Notes: generated from the sequence alone by a model not told the origin. Shown: positions 1 through 9,960, counted from the first letter of the stretch. The stretch is 64,000 bases of DNA from Hydractinia symbiolongicarpus (GCF_029227915.1 NC_079880.1:33351501-33415500), one strand, 5' to 3'. Numbers and translations are program-made.

Positions 1-1828
1 TTAGGACGTTCTAGTGTATTGAGAGTGGAAGGACTAGACCAATGGTAACAAGCTTGGACGCTTTGAACTTTGTGATTTACGTGTAAGGCCTTTATTAGGC
101 GTCCAGAGGCCGTATTATAGCCTTTTCATGGCGTGTGCATGTGGATTACGGCGTTCTGAAGCCATGGAACCAGGAATAACTACTTAGGACGTTCTAGTGT
201 ATTGAGAGTGGAAGGACTAGACCAATGGTAAATTGCGCAGGCACGAGAAACCACACGATTACGTGTAAGGCATTTAATAGGCGTCAAAAGGCCGTATTAT
301 AGCCTTTTCATGTCGTGTGCATGTGGTTTACGGCGTTGTAAAGCCATGGAACCAGAGAAAAGAACTTAGGACGGCGTAGTGTATTGAGAGTGGAAGAACT
401 AGACCAATGGTAACAAGCTTGGACACGTGGAACCCCGTGATTTACGTGTAAGGCATTTAATAGGCGTCAAAAGGCCGTATTATAGTCTTTTCATGGCGTG
501 AGCATGTGGTTTACAGCGTTGTAAAGCCATGGAACCAGGAAAAACAACTTAGGACAGTCTAGTGTATTGAGAGTGGATGGACTAGACCAATGGTAACAAG
601 CTTGGACGCGTGGAACAACGTGATTTATGTGTAAGGCATTTAATGGGCGTCAAAAGGCCGTATTATAGCCTTTTCATGGCGTGTGGATGTGGTTTACGGC
701 GTTGTAAAGCCATGGAACCAGAAAAACAACTTAGGACGGCGTAGTGTATTGAGAGTGGAAGAACTAGACCAATGGTAACAAGTTTGGACGCGTGGAACCC
801 CGTGATTTACGTGTAAGACATTTATTAGGCGTCAAAAAGCCGTATTATAGCCTTTTCATGGCGTGTTCATGTGGTTTACGGCGTTGTAAAGCCATGGAAC
901 CAGAAAAAACAACTTAGGACGGCGTAGTGTATCGAGAGTGGAAGAACTAGACCAATGGTAACAAGCTTGGACGCGTGGAACTTTGTGATTTACGTGTAAG
1001 GCCTTTATTAGGCGTCCAGAGGCCGTATTATAGCCTTTTCATGGCGTGTGCATGTGGATTACGGCGTTGTAAAGCCATGGAGCCAGGGAAAACAACTTAG
1101 GACGGCGTAGTGTATTGAGAGTGGAAGAACTAGACCAATGGTAACAAGCTTGGACGCGTGGAACCCCGTGATTTACGTGTAAGGCATTTAATGGGCGTCA
1201 AAAGGCCGTATTATAGCCTTTTCATGGCGTGTGCACGTGGTTTACGGCGTTGTAAAGCCATGGAACCAGGAAAAACATCTTAGGACGAGGTAGTGTATTG
1301 GGAGTGGAAGAACTAGACCAATGGTAACAAGCTTGGACGCGTGGAACCACGTGATTTACGTGTAAGGCCTTTATTAGGCGTCCAGAGGCCGTATTATAGC
1401 CTTTTCATGGCGTGTGCATGTGGATTACGGCGTTGTGAAGCCATGGAACCAGGAAAAGCAACTTAGGACGTTCTAGTGTATTGAGAGTGGATGGACTAGA
1501 CCAATGGTAACAAGCTTGGACGCGTGGAACAACGTGATTTACGTGTAAGGCCTTTATTAGGCGTCCAGAGGCCGTATTATAGCCTTTTCATGGCCTGTGC
1601 ATGTGGATTACGACGTTGTAAAGCCATGGAACCAGGGAAAACAACTTAGGACGGCGTAGTGTATTGAGAGTGGAAGAACTAGACCAATGGTAACAAGCTT
1701 GGACGCGTGGAACCACGTGATTTACGTGTAAGGCATTTAATAGGCGTCAAAAGGCCGTATTATAGCATTTTCATGGCGTGTGCATGTGGTTTACGGCGTT
1801 GTAAAGCCATGGAGCCAGGAAAAACAAC

Positions 1829-2010
1829 TTAGGACGTTCTAGTGTATTGAGAGTGGAAGGACTAGACCAATGGTAACCTGCGCAGGCACGCGAAACCACA
1901 CGATTACGTGTAAGGCATTTAATAGGCGTCAAAAGGCCGTATTATAGCCTTTTCATGGCGTGTGGATGTGGTTTACGGCGTTGTAAAGCCATGGAACCAG
2001 AAAAAACAAC
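1829..2010 (+). repeat. Class B satellite monomer (exemplar, 182 bp)
   Basis: Representative of the second monomer class, one base shorter than class A. It usually begins TTAGGACGTTCTAG and has GGAAGGACTAG instead of GGAAGAACTAG. The segment from monomer position 49 is replaced by CCTGCGCAGG (1877-1886) followed by CACGCGAAACCACACGATTACG. Downstream it reads GCATTTAATAGGCGTCAAAAGG rather than GCCTTTATTAGGCGTCCAGAGG. Class B monomers are interspersed singly among class A monomers, and their spacing defines the higher-order repeats. Confidence 0.92.
1931..1953. other. Inverted repeat recurring in satellite monomers (exemplar)
   Basis: AAAAGGC and GCCTTTT flank a 9-base spacer, a perfect 7-bp stem. 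It recurs in most class B monomers and in class A monomers of the CAAAAGG form; in the CCAGAGG form the stem is shortened and contains a G-T mismatch. It could form a cruciform or an RNA hairpin if transcribed. Function is unknown. Confidence 0.6.
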
Positions 2011-2193
2011 TTAGGACGGCGTAGTGTATTGAGAGTGGAAGAACTAGACCAATGGTAACAAGCTTGGACGCGTGGAACCACGTGATTTACGTGTAAGGCC
2101 TTTATTCGGCGTCCAGAGGCCGTATTATAGCCTTTTCATGGCGTGTGCATGTGGATTACGGCGTTGTAAAGCCATGGAACCAGGGAAAACAAC
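2011..2193 (+). repeat. Class A satellite monomer (exemplar, 183 bp)
   Basis: Representative of the commoner monomer class. From the phase point TTAGGAC it carries GGCGTAGTG, a CCAAT element (GACCAATGG), the palindrome CAAGCTTG at monomer position 49-56 (2059-2066), ACGCGTGG, then CCACGTG, GGCCTTTATT, CCAGAGGCCGTATTATAGCC and a CCATGG near the end. Class A monomers typically read CGTGGAACCACG around the LINE insertion dinucleotide. The hexamer after GTGGAA varies between monomers (CCACGTG, CCCCGTG, CCCGGTG, CAACGTG, CTTTGTG, CCTTGTG, CCCCATG). Confidence 0.93.
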
Positions 2194-5100
2194 TTAGGAC
2201 GGCGTAGTGTATTGAGAGTGGAAGAACTAGACCAATGGTAACAAGCTTGGACGCGTGGAACCCCGTGATTTACGTGTAAGGCATTTATTAGGCGTCCAGA
2301 GGCCGTATTATAGCCTTTTCATGGCGTGTGCATGTGGATTACGGCGTTGTAAAGCCATGGAACCAGGGAAAACAACTTAGGACGGCGTAGTGTATTGAGA
2401 GTGGAAGAACTAGACCAATGGTAACAAGTTTGGACGCGTGGAACCCCGTGATTTACGTGTAAGACATTTAATAGGCGTCAAAAAGCCGTATTATAGCCTT
2501 TTCATGGCGTGTTCATGTGGTTTACGGCGTTGTAAAGCCATGGAACCAGAAAAAACAACTTAGGACGGCGTAGTGTATCGAGAGTGGAAGAACTAGACCA
2601 ATGGTAACAAGCTTGGACGCGTGGAACTTTGTGATTTACGTGTAAGGCCTTTATTAGGCGTCCAGAGGCCGTATTATAGCCTTTTCATGGCGTGTGCATG
2701 TGGATTACGGCGTTGTAAAGCCATGGAGCCAGGGAAAACAACTTAGGACGGCGTAGTGTATTGAGAGTGGAAGAACTAGACCAATGGTAACAAGCTTGGA
2801 CGCGTGGAACCCCGTGATTTACGTGTAAGGCATTTAATGGGCGTCAAAAGGCCGTATTATAGCCTTTTCATGGCGTGTGCACGTGGTTTACGGCGTTGTA
2901 AAGCCATGGAACCAGGAAAAACATCTTAGGACGAGGTAGTGTATTGGGAGTGGAAGAACTAGACCAATGGTAACAAGCTTGGACGCGTGGAACCACGTGA
3001 TTTACGTGTAAGGCCTTTATTAGGCGTCCAGAGGCCGTATTATAGCCTTTTCATGGCGTGTGCATGTGGATTACGGCGTTGTGAAGCCATGGAACCAGGA
3101 AAAGCAACTTAGGACGTTCTAGTGTATTGAGAGTGGATGGACTAGACCAATGGTAACAAGCTTGGACGCGTGGAACAACGTGATTTACGTGTAAGGCCTT
3201 TATTAGGCGTCCAGAGGCCGTATTATAGCCTTTTCATGGCCTGTGCATGTGGATTACGACGTTGTAAAGCCATGGAACCAGGGAAAACAACTTAGGACGG
3301 CGTAGTGTATTGAGAGTGGAAGAACTAGACCAATGGTAACAAGCTTGGACGCGTGGAACCACGTGATTTACGTGTAAGGCATTTAATAGGCGTCAAAAGG
3401 CCGTATTATAGCATTTTCATGGCGTGTGCATGTGGTTTACGGCGTTGTAAAGCCATGGAGCCAGGAAAAACAACTTAGGACGTTCTAGTGTATTGAGAGT
3501 GGAAGGACTAGACCAATGGTAACCTGCGCAGGCACGCGAAACCACACGATTACGTGTAAGGCATTTAATAGGCGTCAAAAGGCCGTATTATAGCCTTTTC
3601 ATGGCGTGTGGATGTGGTTTACGGCGTTGTAAAGCCATGGAACCAGAAAAAACAACTTAGGACGGCGTAGTGTATTGAGAGTGGAAGAACTAGACCAATG
3701 GTAACAAGCTTGGACGCGTGGAACCACGTGATTTACGTGTAAGGCCTTTATTCGGCGTCCAGAGGCCGTATTATAGCCTTTTCATGGCGTGTGCATGTGG
3801 ATTACGGCGTTGTAAAGCCATGGAACCAGGGAAAACAACTTAGGACGGCGTAGTGTATTGAGAGTGGAAGAACTAGACCAATGGTAACAAGCTTGGACGC
3901 GTGGAACCCCGTGATTTACGTGTAAGGCATTTATTAGGCGTCCAGAGGCCGTATTATAGCCTTTTCATGGCGTGTGCATGTGGATTACGGCGTTGTAAAG
4001 CCATGGAACCAGGGAAAACAACTTAGGACGGCGTAGTGTATTGAGAGTGGAAGAACTAGACCAATGGTAACAAGTTTGGACGCGTGGAACCCCGTGATTT
4101 ACGTGTAAAACATTTAATAGGCGTCAAAAAGCCGTATTATAGCCTTTTCATGGCGTGTTCATGTGGTTTACGGCGTTGTAAAGCCATGGAACCAGAAAAA
4201 ACAACTTAGGACGGCGTAGTGTATCGAGAATGGAAGAACTAGACCAATGGTAACAAGCTTGGACGCGTGGAACTTTGTGATTTACGTGTAAGGCCTTTAT
4301 TAGGCGTCCAGAGGCCGTATTATAGCCTTTTCATGGCGTGTGCATGTGGATTACGGCGTTGTAAAGCCATGGAGCCAGGGAAAACAACTTAGGACGGCGT
4401 AGTGTATTGAGAGTGGAAGAACTAGACCAATGGTAACAAGCTTGGACGTGTGGAACCCCGTGATTTACGTGTAAGGCCTTTAATGGGCGTCAAAAGGCCG
4501 TATTATAGCCTTTTCATGGCGTGTGCATGTGGATTACGGCGTTGTGAAGCCATGGAACCAGGAAAAGCAACTTAGGACGGCGTAGTGTATTGGGAGTGGA
4601 AGAACTAGACCAATGGTAACAAGCTTGGACGCGTGGAACCACGTGATTTACGTGTAAGGCCCTTATTAGGCGTCCAGAGGCCGTATTATAGCCTCTTCAT
4701 GGCGTGTGCATGTGGATTACGGCGTTGTAAAGCCATGGAACCAGGGAAAACAACATAGGACGGCGTAGTGCATTGAGAGTGGAAGAACTAGACCAATGGT
4801 AACAAGCTTGGACGCGTGGAACCCGGTGATTTACGTGTAAGGCATTTAATAGGCGTCAAAAGTCTGTATTATAGCATTTTCATGGCGTGTGCATGTGGTT
4901 TACGCCGTTGTAAAGCCATGGAGCCAGGAAAAACAACTTAGGACATTCTAGTGTATTGATAGTGGAAGGACTAGACCAATGGTAACCTGCGCAGGCACGC
5001 GAAACCACACGATTACGTGTAAGGCATTTAATAGGCGTCAAAAGGCCGTATTATAGCCTTTTCATGGCGTGTGCATGTGGTTTACGGCGTTGTAAAGCCA

Positions 5101-5734
5101 TGGAACCGGGAAAAACAACTTAGGACGGCGTAGTGTATTGAGAGTGGAAGAACTAGACCAATGGTAACAAGCTTGGACGCGTGGAACCACGTGATTTACG
5201 TGTAAGGCATTTAATAGGCGTCAAAAGGCCGTATTACAGCCTTTTCATGGCGTGTGCATGTGGTTTACGGCGTTGTAAAGCCATGGAACAAGGAAAAACA
5301 ACTTAGGACGGCGTAGTGTATTGAGAGTGGAAGAACTAAACCAATGGTAACAAGCTTGGACGCGTGGAACCACGTGATTTACGTGTAAGGCCTTTATTAG
5401 GCGTCCAGAGGCCGTATTATAGCCTTTTCATGGCGTGCGCATGTGGTTTACGGCGTTGTAAAGCCATGGAATCAGGAAAAACAACTTAGGACGTTCTAGT
5501 GTATTGACAGTGGAAGGACTAGACCAATGGTAACCTGCGCAGGCACGCGAAACCACACGATTACGTGTAAGGCATTTAATAGGCGTCAAAAAGCTGTATT
5601 ATAGCTATTTCATGGCGTGTACATGTGGTTTACGGCGTTGTAAAGCCATGGAACCAGGGAAAACAACTTAGGACGTTCTAGTGTATTGAGAGTGGAAGAA
5701 CTAGACTAATGGTAACAAGCTTGGACGCGTGGAA

Positions 5735-5956
5735 TTATTATTATTATTCATTTATTTATAGTTGACTAAGTATAAATACATATATAGCTAATAAAAGCTA
5801 GTTAATGTCAACTTGAAAAGAAAGATTTTAAAATATACAGTATAAATATAAGGCATAAAATATTTTTAGATATATACAATTTTTTAAACATTTGTGGTTG
5901 TATAAATTAAGTGAGTGTATAAGCAAATATGAAATTAGCGAGAGTACATCCGCGAG
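5735..5956 (-). other. LINE-A 3' UTR with (TAA)n tail
   Basis: About 220 bp between the ORF2 stop and the left satellite junction. Read on the minus strand it is AT-rich and ends TAAATAAATGAA followed by four TAA units directly abutting the satellite. A short simple-repeat tail rather than poly(A) is typical of CR1/L2/I-type LINEs and marks this as the true 3' end made by target-primed reverse transcription. Confidence 0.85.
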
Positions 5957-8551
5957 TCATATAAAACCAATTTGTGGGATGTATTTTTTACATAGTCTGC
6001 AGGAGCAGTTTGGTACCCACTTTTTAATTTGGGATTTAAAGGATTGCAAGGATGACATTTCTTTGATTCTTACTGGAATTTGTTGCCATATTTTGTAACC
6101 GATAAAGGATAAAGTTTCTGTACCATAGTAAACTGATTTAGCATTACGGCCAGTAAATTCTCGATTATTTCTTAGATTGTATTTTGGATTATAAACAGGA
6201 AAAATATCTTGCATTATTTCTGGAGCCATGTCGTTTTTTATTTTGTACATCTCAGTTGCAAGAGATTGTAGGTTTCGTTGGTGTACCGTAACAGAACTGT
6301 CCTTATGAAGGAGGTCTGTGAAGGAAGAAGAACTGTCGCTATAGACTATCCGCAGTGGTTTTTCATGTATTCGATTAATACGATTGTTTAGAGCTCTGTT
6401 GTGAAACATCCAAACTAGAGGGCAGTAATTGAATTGCGAAATTACGAAGGAATTCATTAATAGTTTCTTCTTATTAAAATTCATAAAAGATGTCATCCTT
6501 GTAAGCGCATTTAGTTTCTGACTCGCTTTTGCACAGAGTTTAGACACATGCAGATCAAATTTAAGTTTGTTATCGATAATGACTCCAAGTAGGCGTCCAT
6601 GAGTGCTGCCTTTTATAACTGAGTTGCCTATCTGTGTACTTAATATTTCATTATCGCTTAAAAGCAAATGACACTTGTCATCATTTGCTTTCATTGCATT
6701 ATTGTCAAACCATGTAAACACTTTTTCAGAAATGTTTTGAAGTTTAGTAACGACTTCCTTTGAGTCGTTACCGATAACATATGGTGTTGTGTCGTCTGCA
6801 TAGCTCGCAAATTCAATGTCATTAAAATCAAATTCAACTGAGAAAAGGTCGCAGATAAATATGTTAAAAAGTAACGGGCCTAGAATAGATCCTTGCGGCA
6901 CGCCAAACAATATTTCAAGCCATGAGCTATACGAATTTTTTATCTTTACTCTTTGAAATCTTCCACTCACATAACTCATAATTAGGCGTAGGGAATACAT
7001 GTCAAATCCATATGCATGAAGTTTTGCGATCAGTAAATCATGTAGGAGACAGTCAAATGCTTTAGATAAATCAGTCAGAAGGGCTCCACATGCTTTACCT
7101 TCATCAACAGCCTTTTTCCATTTTTCAAGCATAACAGTGAGACAGTGCTGAGCACTGTAGCCTTTCCTAAATCCACACTGAAACTTACTTAAGTATCGGT
7201 TAAAATAATCTTCAATCTGACGATACAGACATCTTTCAAAGATTTTTGAAAGGTTACTAAGAATGCTTATAGGTCTGTAGTTTGATTTGTTAGATCTGTC
7301 TTTTTCTTTAAAAAGTGGTGTCACATCTGCCCTTTTCAAAAATTCTGGGTATTTACACAGATCAATTGCAGAGTTAACAGAGAAATGTAAAATTTCTAAA
7401 TACTGATCTTCGTTTTCCTTAATTATTTTTGTTGGTATATCGGTTTCTTGGCATGCCTTATGAATATTCAAATTTCGTATCTCTCTCCTGATTTCAGCTT
7501 TTTCTACATGATTGAAGGAAAAACCAGGATTGTAATCACCAATGTTTTTTTTTATATTCAGTATACTTGGATGGTTTTCATATCGTTTAATAGCCTTCAA
7601 AACAGGGTCATCTACGTTTGAGCAAATTACAAGGATTGTGTCAGATATTGTAAGATCCAGATTTTTTACAATATTCGTGAAGAAAGTGTTGAAAATGTTT
7701 GCAACCTTTTCATCATCCGATATGATTTCTTCTTTTTCTATCAGTGTTATAATTTGGGTCGATGGTCCTTTATCGGACAAGAAAGGTTTTATAGTTTTCC
7801 AAAATGTCTTATTATCGGTAATTTTTTTAACATTTAGATTGTTGTAATAATCATATTTTTCTTTTCGAAATAGTGTGACACAAATATTTCTTTGTTGATT
7901 AAAAGCTAATCTATTTTCTTCTGTTTTATTTTTTAAGTATTTATTTCTAAGCCTACTTCTTTTCATAACAGCCTTATGCAGGGTCCTATTCATGAACGGT
8001 GATTGGTTTGCTCTTACGTATTTTTTTTTTAATGGCGCAATTTTGTTAAGGACTGATTTTGCACATTCATGAAAGTTTTCTAACTCATCATCTATCTTTT
8101 TTTTCGATTTTTCTATATTTTGAAGTCGACATGTTAGCTCATAACAAAAACGTTCATTTGAAAAGTTTTTGTAATTCCTATATTTGATGATATGAGATTT
8201 TTGCTTCTGAAAATATATTTTCATTACAGTGATGGCCATTTTATGGAAATCGGAGAGACCTGTTTCCAATGTGCTGGTGTTTTGGAAATAGTTATATCGA
8301 TTTGTGAGAAAAAGATCAATACACGATGGGTTATAAGGGTTTTTAAAGCATGTGGGGCCCTTCACGAGGCACTTAAGGTTGTAGAGTTCAGCAAATTCTG
8401 TCATGCTATTTTCGTTAATTTCCGCATTAAAATCTCCTAATAGTAATATGTTGTCATAATTTGCAGACAAAACATCAAGACCGTTACCAATATTTTTTAG
8501 ATGTTCAGATATAGCATTTTTGTGGTGGTTGTATGAGCAACAGAGCAGCCA
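5957..8551 (-). CDS. LINE-A ORF2, endonuclease C-part and reverse transcriptase (frameshifted fragment)
   Basis: Encodes the end of the AP-like endonuclease and a complete reverse transcriptase; in an active LINE this protein nicks the target and copies the RNA into DNA. The frame is open from the homopolymer slip point near 8551 to the stop at 5957, with no genuine start of its own. Numbering from 8470: LLGDFNA at 10-16, IDLFLTN at 51-57 and GLSDFH at 71-76 complete the endonuclease. RT motifs follow in order: KSNYRPISIL near 395-404, LTDLSKAFD 465-473 (motif A), GVPQGSILGPLLF 523-535 (motif B), ASYADD 555-560 (catalytic Asp pair), LLGVIIDNKLKF 627-638, and a cysteine-rich C-terminus CSCRLCKKY at 822-830. 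All catalytic motifs are intact. The upstream part lies in another frame (8497-9012), separated by a one-base slip. Confidence 0.9.
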   Translation of the reverse strand, partial: WLLCCSYNHHKNAISEHLKNIGNGLDVLSANYDNILLLGDFNAEINENSMTEFAELYNLKCLVKGPTCFKNPYNPSCIDLFLTNRYNYFQNTSTLETGLSDFHKMAITVMKIYFQKQKSHIIKYRNYKNFSNERFCYELTCRLQNIEKSKKKIDDELENFHECAKSVLNKIAPLKKKYVRANQSPFMNRTLHKAVMKRSRLRNKYLKNKTEENRLAFNQQRNICVTLFRKEKYDYYNNLNVKKITDNKTFWKTIKPFLSDKGPSTQIITLIEKEEIISDDEKVANIFNTFFTNIVKNLDLTISDTILVICSNVDDPVLKAIKRYENHPSILNIKKNIGDYNPGFSFNHVEKAEIRREIRNLNIHKACQETDIPTKIIKENEDQYLEILHFSVNSAIDLCKYPEFLKRADVTPLFKEKDRSNKSNYRPISILSNLSKIFERCLYRQIEDYFNRYLSKFQCGFRKGYSAQHCLTVMLEKWKKAVDEGKACGALLTDLSKAFDCLLHDLLIAKLHAYGFDMYSLRLIMSYVSGRFQRVKIKNSYSSWLEILFGVPQGSILGPLLFNIFICDLFSVEFDFNDIEFASYADDTTPYVIGNDSKEVVTKLQNISEKVFTWFDNNAMKANDDKCHLLLSDNEILSTQIGNSVIKGSTHGRLLGVIIDNKLKFDLHVSKLCAKASQKLNALTRMTSFMNFNKKKLLMNSFVISQFNYCPLVWMFHNRALNNRINRIHEKPLRIVYSDSSSSFTDLLHKDSSVTVHQRNLQSLATEMYKIKNDMAPEIMQDIFPVYNPKYNLRNNREFTGRNAKSVYYGTETLSFIGYKIWQQIPVRIKEMSSLQSFKSQIKKWVPNCSCRLCKKYIPQIGFI

Positions 8552-9012
8552 TTTTTTTTTCGCAGGTTTAGTTCGACAAAAAATCCTTCAAAATTGTCCG
8601 TACTAGTACTAGTTGGATGCAACTGTTTTGATGGAATATCTTGACGTACATATAAGAGCATACCTCCACCTTTACTATTACGATCCAGACGAAAAGGCTT
8701 TGTGTAACCGTCAATTTTAAATTGAGCGGTAGGAAAAGAGCTATCAATTTTAGTTTCAGAGATTAAAAGAACATCAAGGTTTCCATCAATTGCATCAACT
8801 AGACAGTCGAATTTATTTCGTACGGAATTAATGTTAATTTGTCCAAGAATAATCCTATTTAAGTTTTGTAGACGTAAGTTTTTTAAGCAGGAAGAGAACG
8901 ATATATCATTTTCTATCGTTTCTAGAGTTTTATTTATATTAAATGGTGCAATTGCATTAGGAAGAGTTGCTTCTTTTTTGTTAGATATTTTTGTGGGGAT
9001 ACTATTGCTCAT
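8497..9012 (-). CDS. LINE-A ORF2, N-terminal endonuclease part (frameshifted)
   Basis: Starts with an ATG 12 bases after the ORF1 stop and in the same frame as ORF1. It carries the first half of the AP endonuclease/exonuclease/phosphatase fold: GQININS at residues 57-63, ISETK (catalytic Glu) at 84-88, and GGGMLLYV at 115-122. Around residue 152 the frame runs through nine A residues (plus strand T tract 8552-8560). After it the translation loses family character and stops at 8497. A single-base shift at that tract continues into the frame that holds GDFNA and the RT. Together the two parts would make a protein of roughly 1018 residues, a normal length for this family. The identical slip in LINE-B shows it predates the duplication. 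Confidence 0.88.
   Translation of the reverse strand: MSNSIPTKISNKKEATLPNAIAPFNINKTLETIENDISFSSCLKNLRLQNLNRIILGQININSVRNKFDCLVDAIDGNLDVLLISETKIDSSFPTAQFKIDGYTKPFRLDRNSKGGGMLLYVRQDIPSKQLHPTSTSTDNFEGFFVELNLRKKNGCSVAHTTTTKMLYLNI
8552..8560 (-). other. Homopolymer frameshift site in ORF2
   Basis: Nine consecutive T on the plus strand (A9 in the coding sense) sit exactly where the endonuclease frame breaks. Ten would keep the frame. The same tract length is seen at 17358-17366 in LINE-B. It could be an inactivating deletion, programmed slippage or a homopolymer sequencing error; the sequence alone does not decide. Confidence 0.75.
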
Positions 9013-9024
9013 ACAAACACCAAG

Positions 9025-9960
9025 TCAATCCTTAGAAATAAAATTTAAAAAAGAATTAGCCAGTGTTACCGATCCATATTGGTTCAAATGTAGTTTACTT
9101 CTGTTAAGGTGACGATTCCGATCCATCTGCTGATAGTGATTTATGAATGCGATATTTCGTTCAGCACATCCTTTATATAGGTGGTCATTGAGTTCGTCAC
9201 ATCTAATACCTTGATCGTCATTTCTTGGAGTCAGACCAGATACGGATACGTTCATATTCGAGTTAATCAATGATGTTGCTAAATTAATTATATCGTTAGC
9301 TATAACCTCTGGTGCTACGTTTCTAGAAAGATCATTTGTGCCAACATGAAGGATGATGTTATCTGGCTTTTTCTTCATGGTTGGTTTGACGTATTCATAC
9401 ATGTCTTCTGTCGTAGCTCCAGGAAAGGATTTTAGTATAACTCTCTTGTTTTGGTTGTAGTCAAGGGATTTGGTCATCTTGTAACCGTTGATGCCTTTTA
9501 TTATACTATCTCCTAGTATACATGTAATTTTTTTAGTGTTAATAATGTTATTAGCGTTATTAAGTGATTGCCTTTTTGTTGGAATGTTTTCTTTATTATT
9601 ATGTACAATTATGTCTTCATTATTATGTACAATTATGTCTTCATTATTATGTACAATTAGTTCCTCATTATTATGTATAAAGTTATTATTATTATAAGTA
9701 TCACCTCTAAAACTTTCTGTTATTTCAGAGTGATCATTATTCTCATTATACAGATGTTCAAATCGATTTCGATGAACAAAGCTTTGGTTGTTATGGCGAC
9801 TAATAGCTTCATTGTTGTTGCTAATGATTGTGCTTCTATTTTTATTTTTTTTATTAACTGTTTGAAATGAATTAAAATTTTCTTGCTTTAGCGATTTTGT
9901 AGAATAGTTATGCTCGACTGAGTTTTCAACTAAAATTTTTATGATTTCGTTTTTACTTTG
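9025..9960 (-). CDS. LINE-A ORF1, SGNH/GDSL hydrolase-type protein, 5'-truncated
   Basis: The frame is open without a stop from the right LINE boundary to the stop at 9025, about 311 codons, but has no ATG near its beginning, so the ORF1 start is missing. Residues 1-146 are low complexity and rich in Asn, Lys and Glu, including an 8-residue repeat (HNNEDIIV). From there it is an SGNH hydrolase: ILGDSIIKG with GDS at about 150-152, SFPGATTEDM, HVGTNDL at about 205-211, and SKLHLNQYG near the end, where the usual Asp of DxxH is Ser. An internal Met at 9477 lies downstream of the GDS motif and cannot be the functional start. ORF1 proteins with this esterase-like domain occur in CR1/L2-type LINEs; proposed roles are RNA or membrane association, not shown here. 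Confidence 0.87.
   Translation of the reverse strand, partial: QSKNEIIKILVENSVEHNYSTKSLKQENFNSFQTVNKKNKNRSTIISNNNEAISRHNNQSFVHRNRFEHLYNENNDHSEITESFRGDTYNNNNFIHNNEELIVHNNEDIIVHNNEDIIVHNNKENIPTKRQSLNNANNIINTKKITCILGDSIIKGINGYKMTKSLDYNQNKRVILKSFPGATTEDMYEYVKPTMKKKPDNIILHVGTNDLSRNVAPEVIANDIINLATSLINSNMNVSVSGLTPRNDDQGIRCDELNDHLYKGCAERNIAFINHYQQMDRNRHLNRSKLHLNQYGSVTLANSFLNFISKD
9591..9680. repeat. 24-bp minisatellite inside LINE-A ORF1
   Basis: Nearly four tandem copies of a 24-bp unit (CTTCATTATTATGTACAATT then ATGT), the last one degenerate. Being a multiple of three it keeps the ORF1 frame and encodes repeated HNNEDIIV in the disordered N-terminal region. The same array is at 18397-18486 in LINE-B. 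Confidence 0.88.

Larger units (their letters stand above)
731..4510. repeat. 9-monomer higher-order repeat (1646 bp), about 2.3 copies
   Basis: Diagnostic variants recur every 1646 bp: the rare CAAGTTTGG is at 779, 2425 and 4071, exactly 1646 apart each time, and the neighbouring monomer types follow the same order. Two full copies span about 731-2376 and 2377-4022. A third starts at 4023 and is lost near 4510, where the expected GTGCACGTGGTTTACG is replaced by GTGCATGTGGATTACG, so a recombination or monomer deletion has joined different monomers there. Related monomer strings recur near 13.7-15.9, 22.5-24.9, 34.9-37 and 47.9-50 kb. Confidence 0.9.
1..5734. repeat. 183-bp tandem satellite array, left block
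   Basis: About 31 head-to-tail monomers of 182-183 bp; each can be phased on TTAGGAC (starts at 1, 184, 366, 549, 731, 914, 1097 and so on). Neighbouring monomers differ at a limited set of recurring positions, so variants are shared between distant monomers rather than being random. The block ends inside a monomer at the LINE-A insertion point. No open frame of note is present on either strand, because stops recur every monomer. The family is not one I recognise by name. A structural, centromeric or heterochromatic role is inference. Confidence 0.97.

Noticed and set aside
1-5734. CRISPR-like array
   Set aside because: The 183-bp units are contiguous and similar along their whole length; there are no short repeats separated by unique spacers, and the LINE shows this is animal DNA.
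8470-8470. Start codon for a separate 837-residue protein
   Set aside because: The codon here is TTG and the frame is open upstream to the homopolymer; this is the middle of ORF2, not a gene start.
7542-9870. Plus-strand open frames at 5892-6098, 7542-7847, 8192-8440, 8831-9112, 9488-9697 and 9673-9870, and their copies in LINE-B
   Set aside because: They lie antisense to the LINE ORFs, are low complexity, and are explained as shadows of the coding strand.
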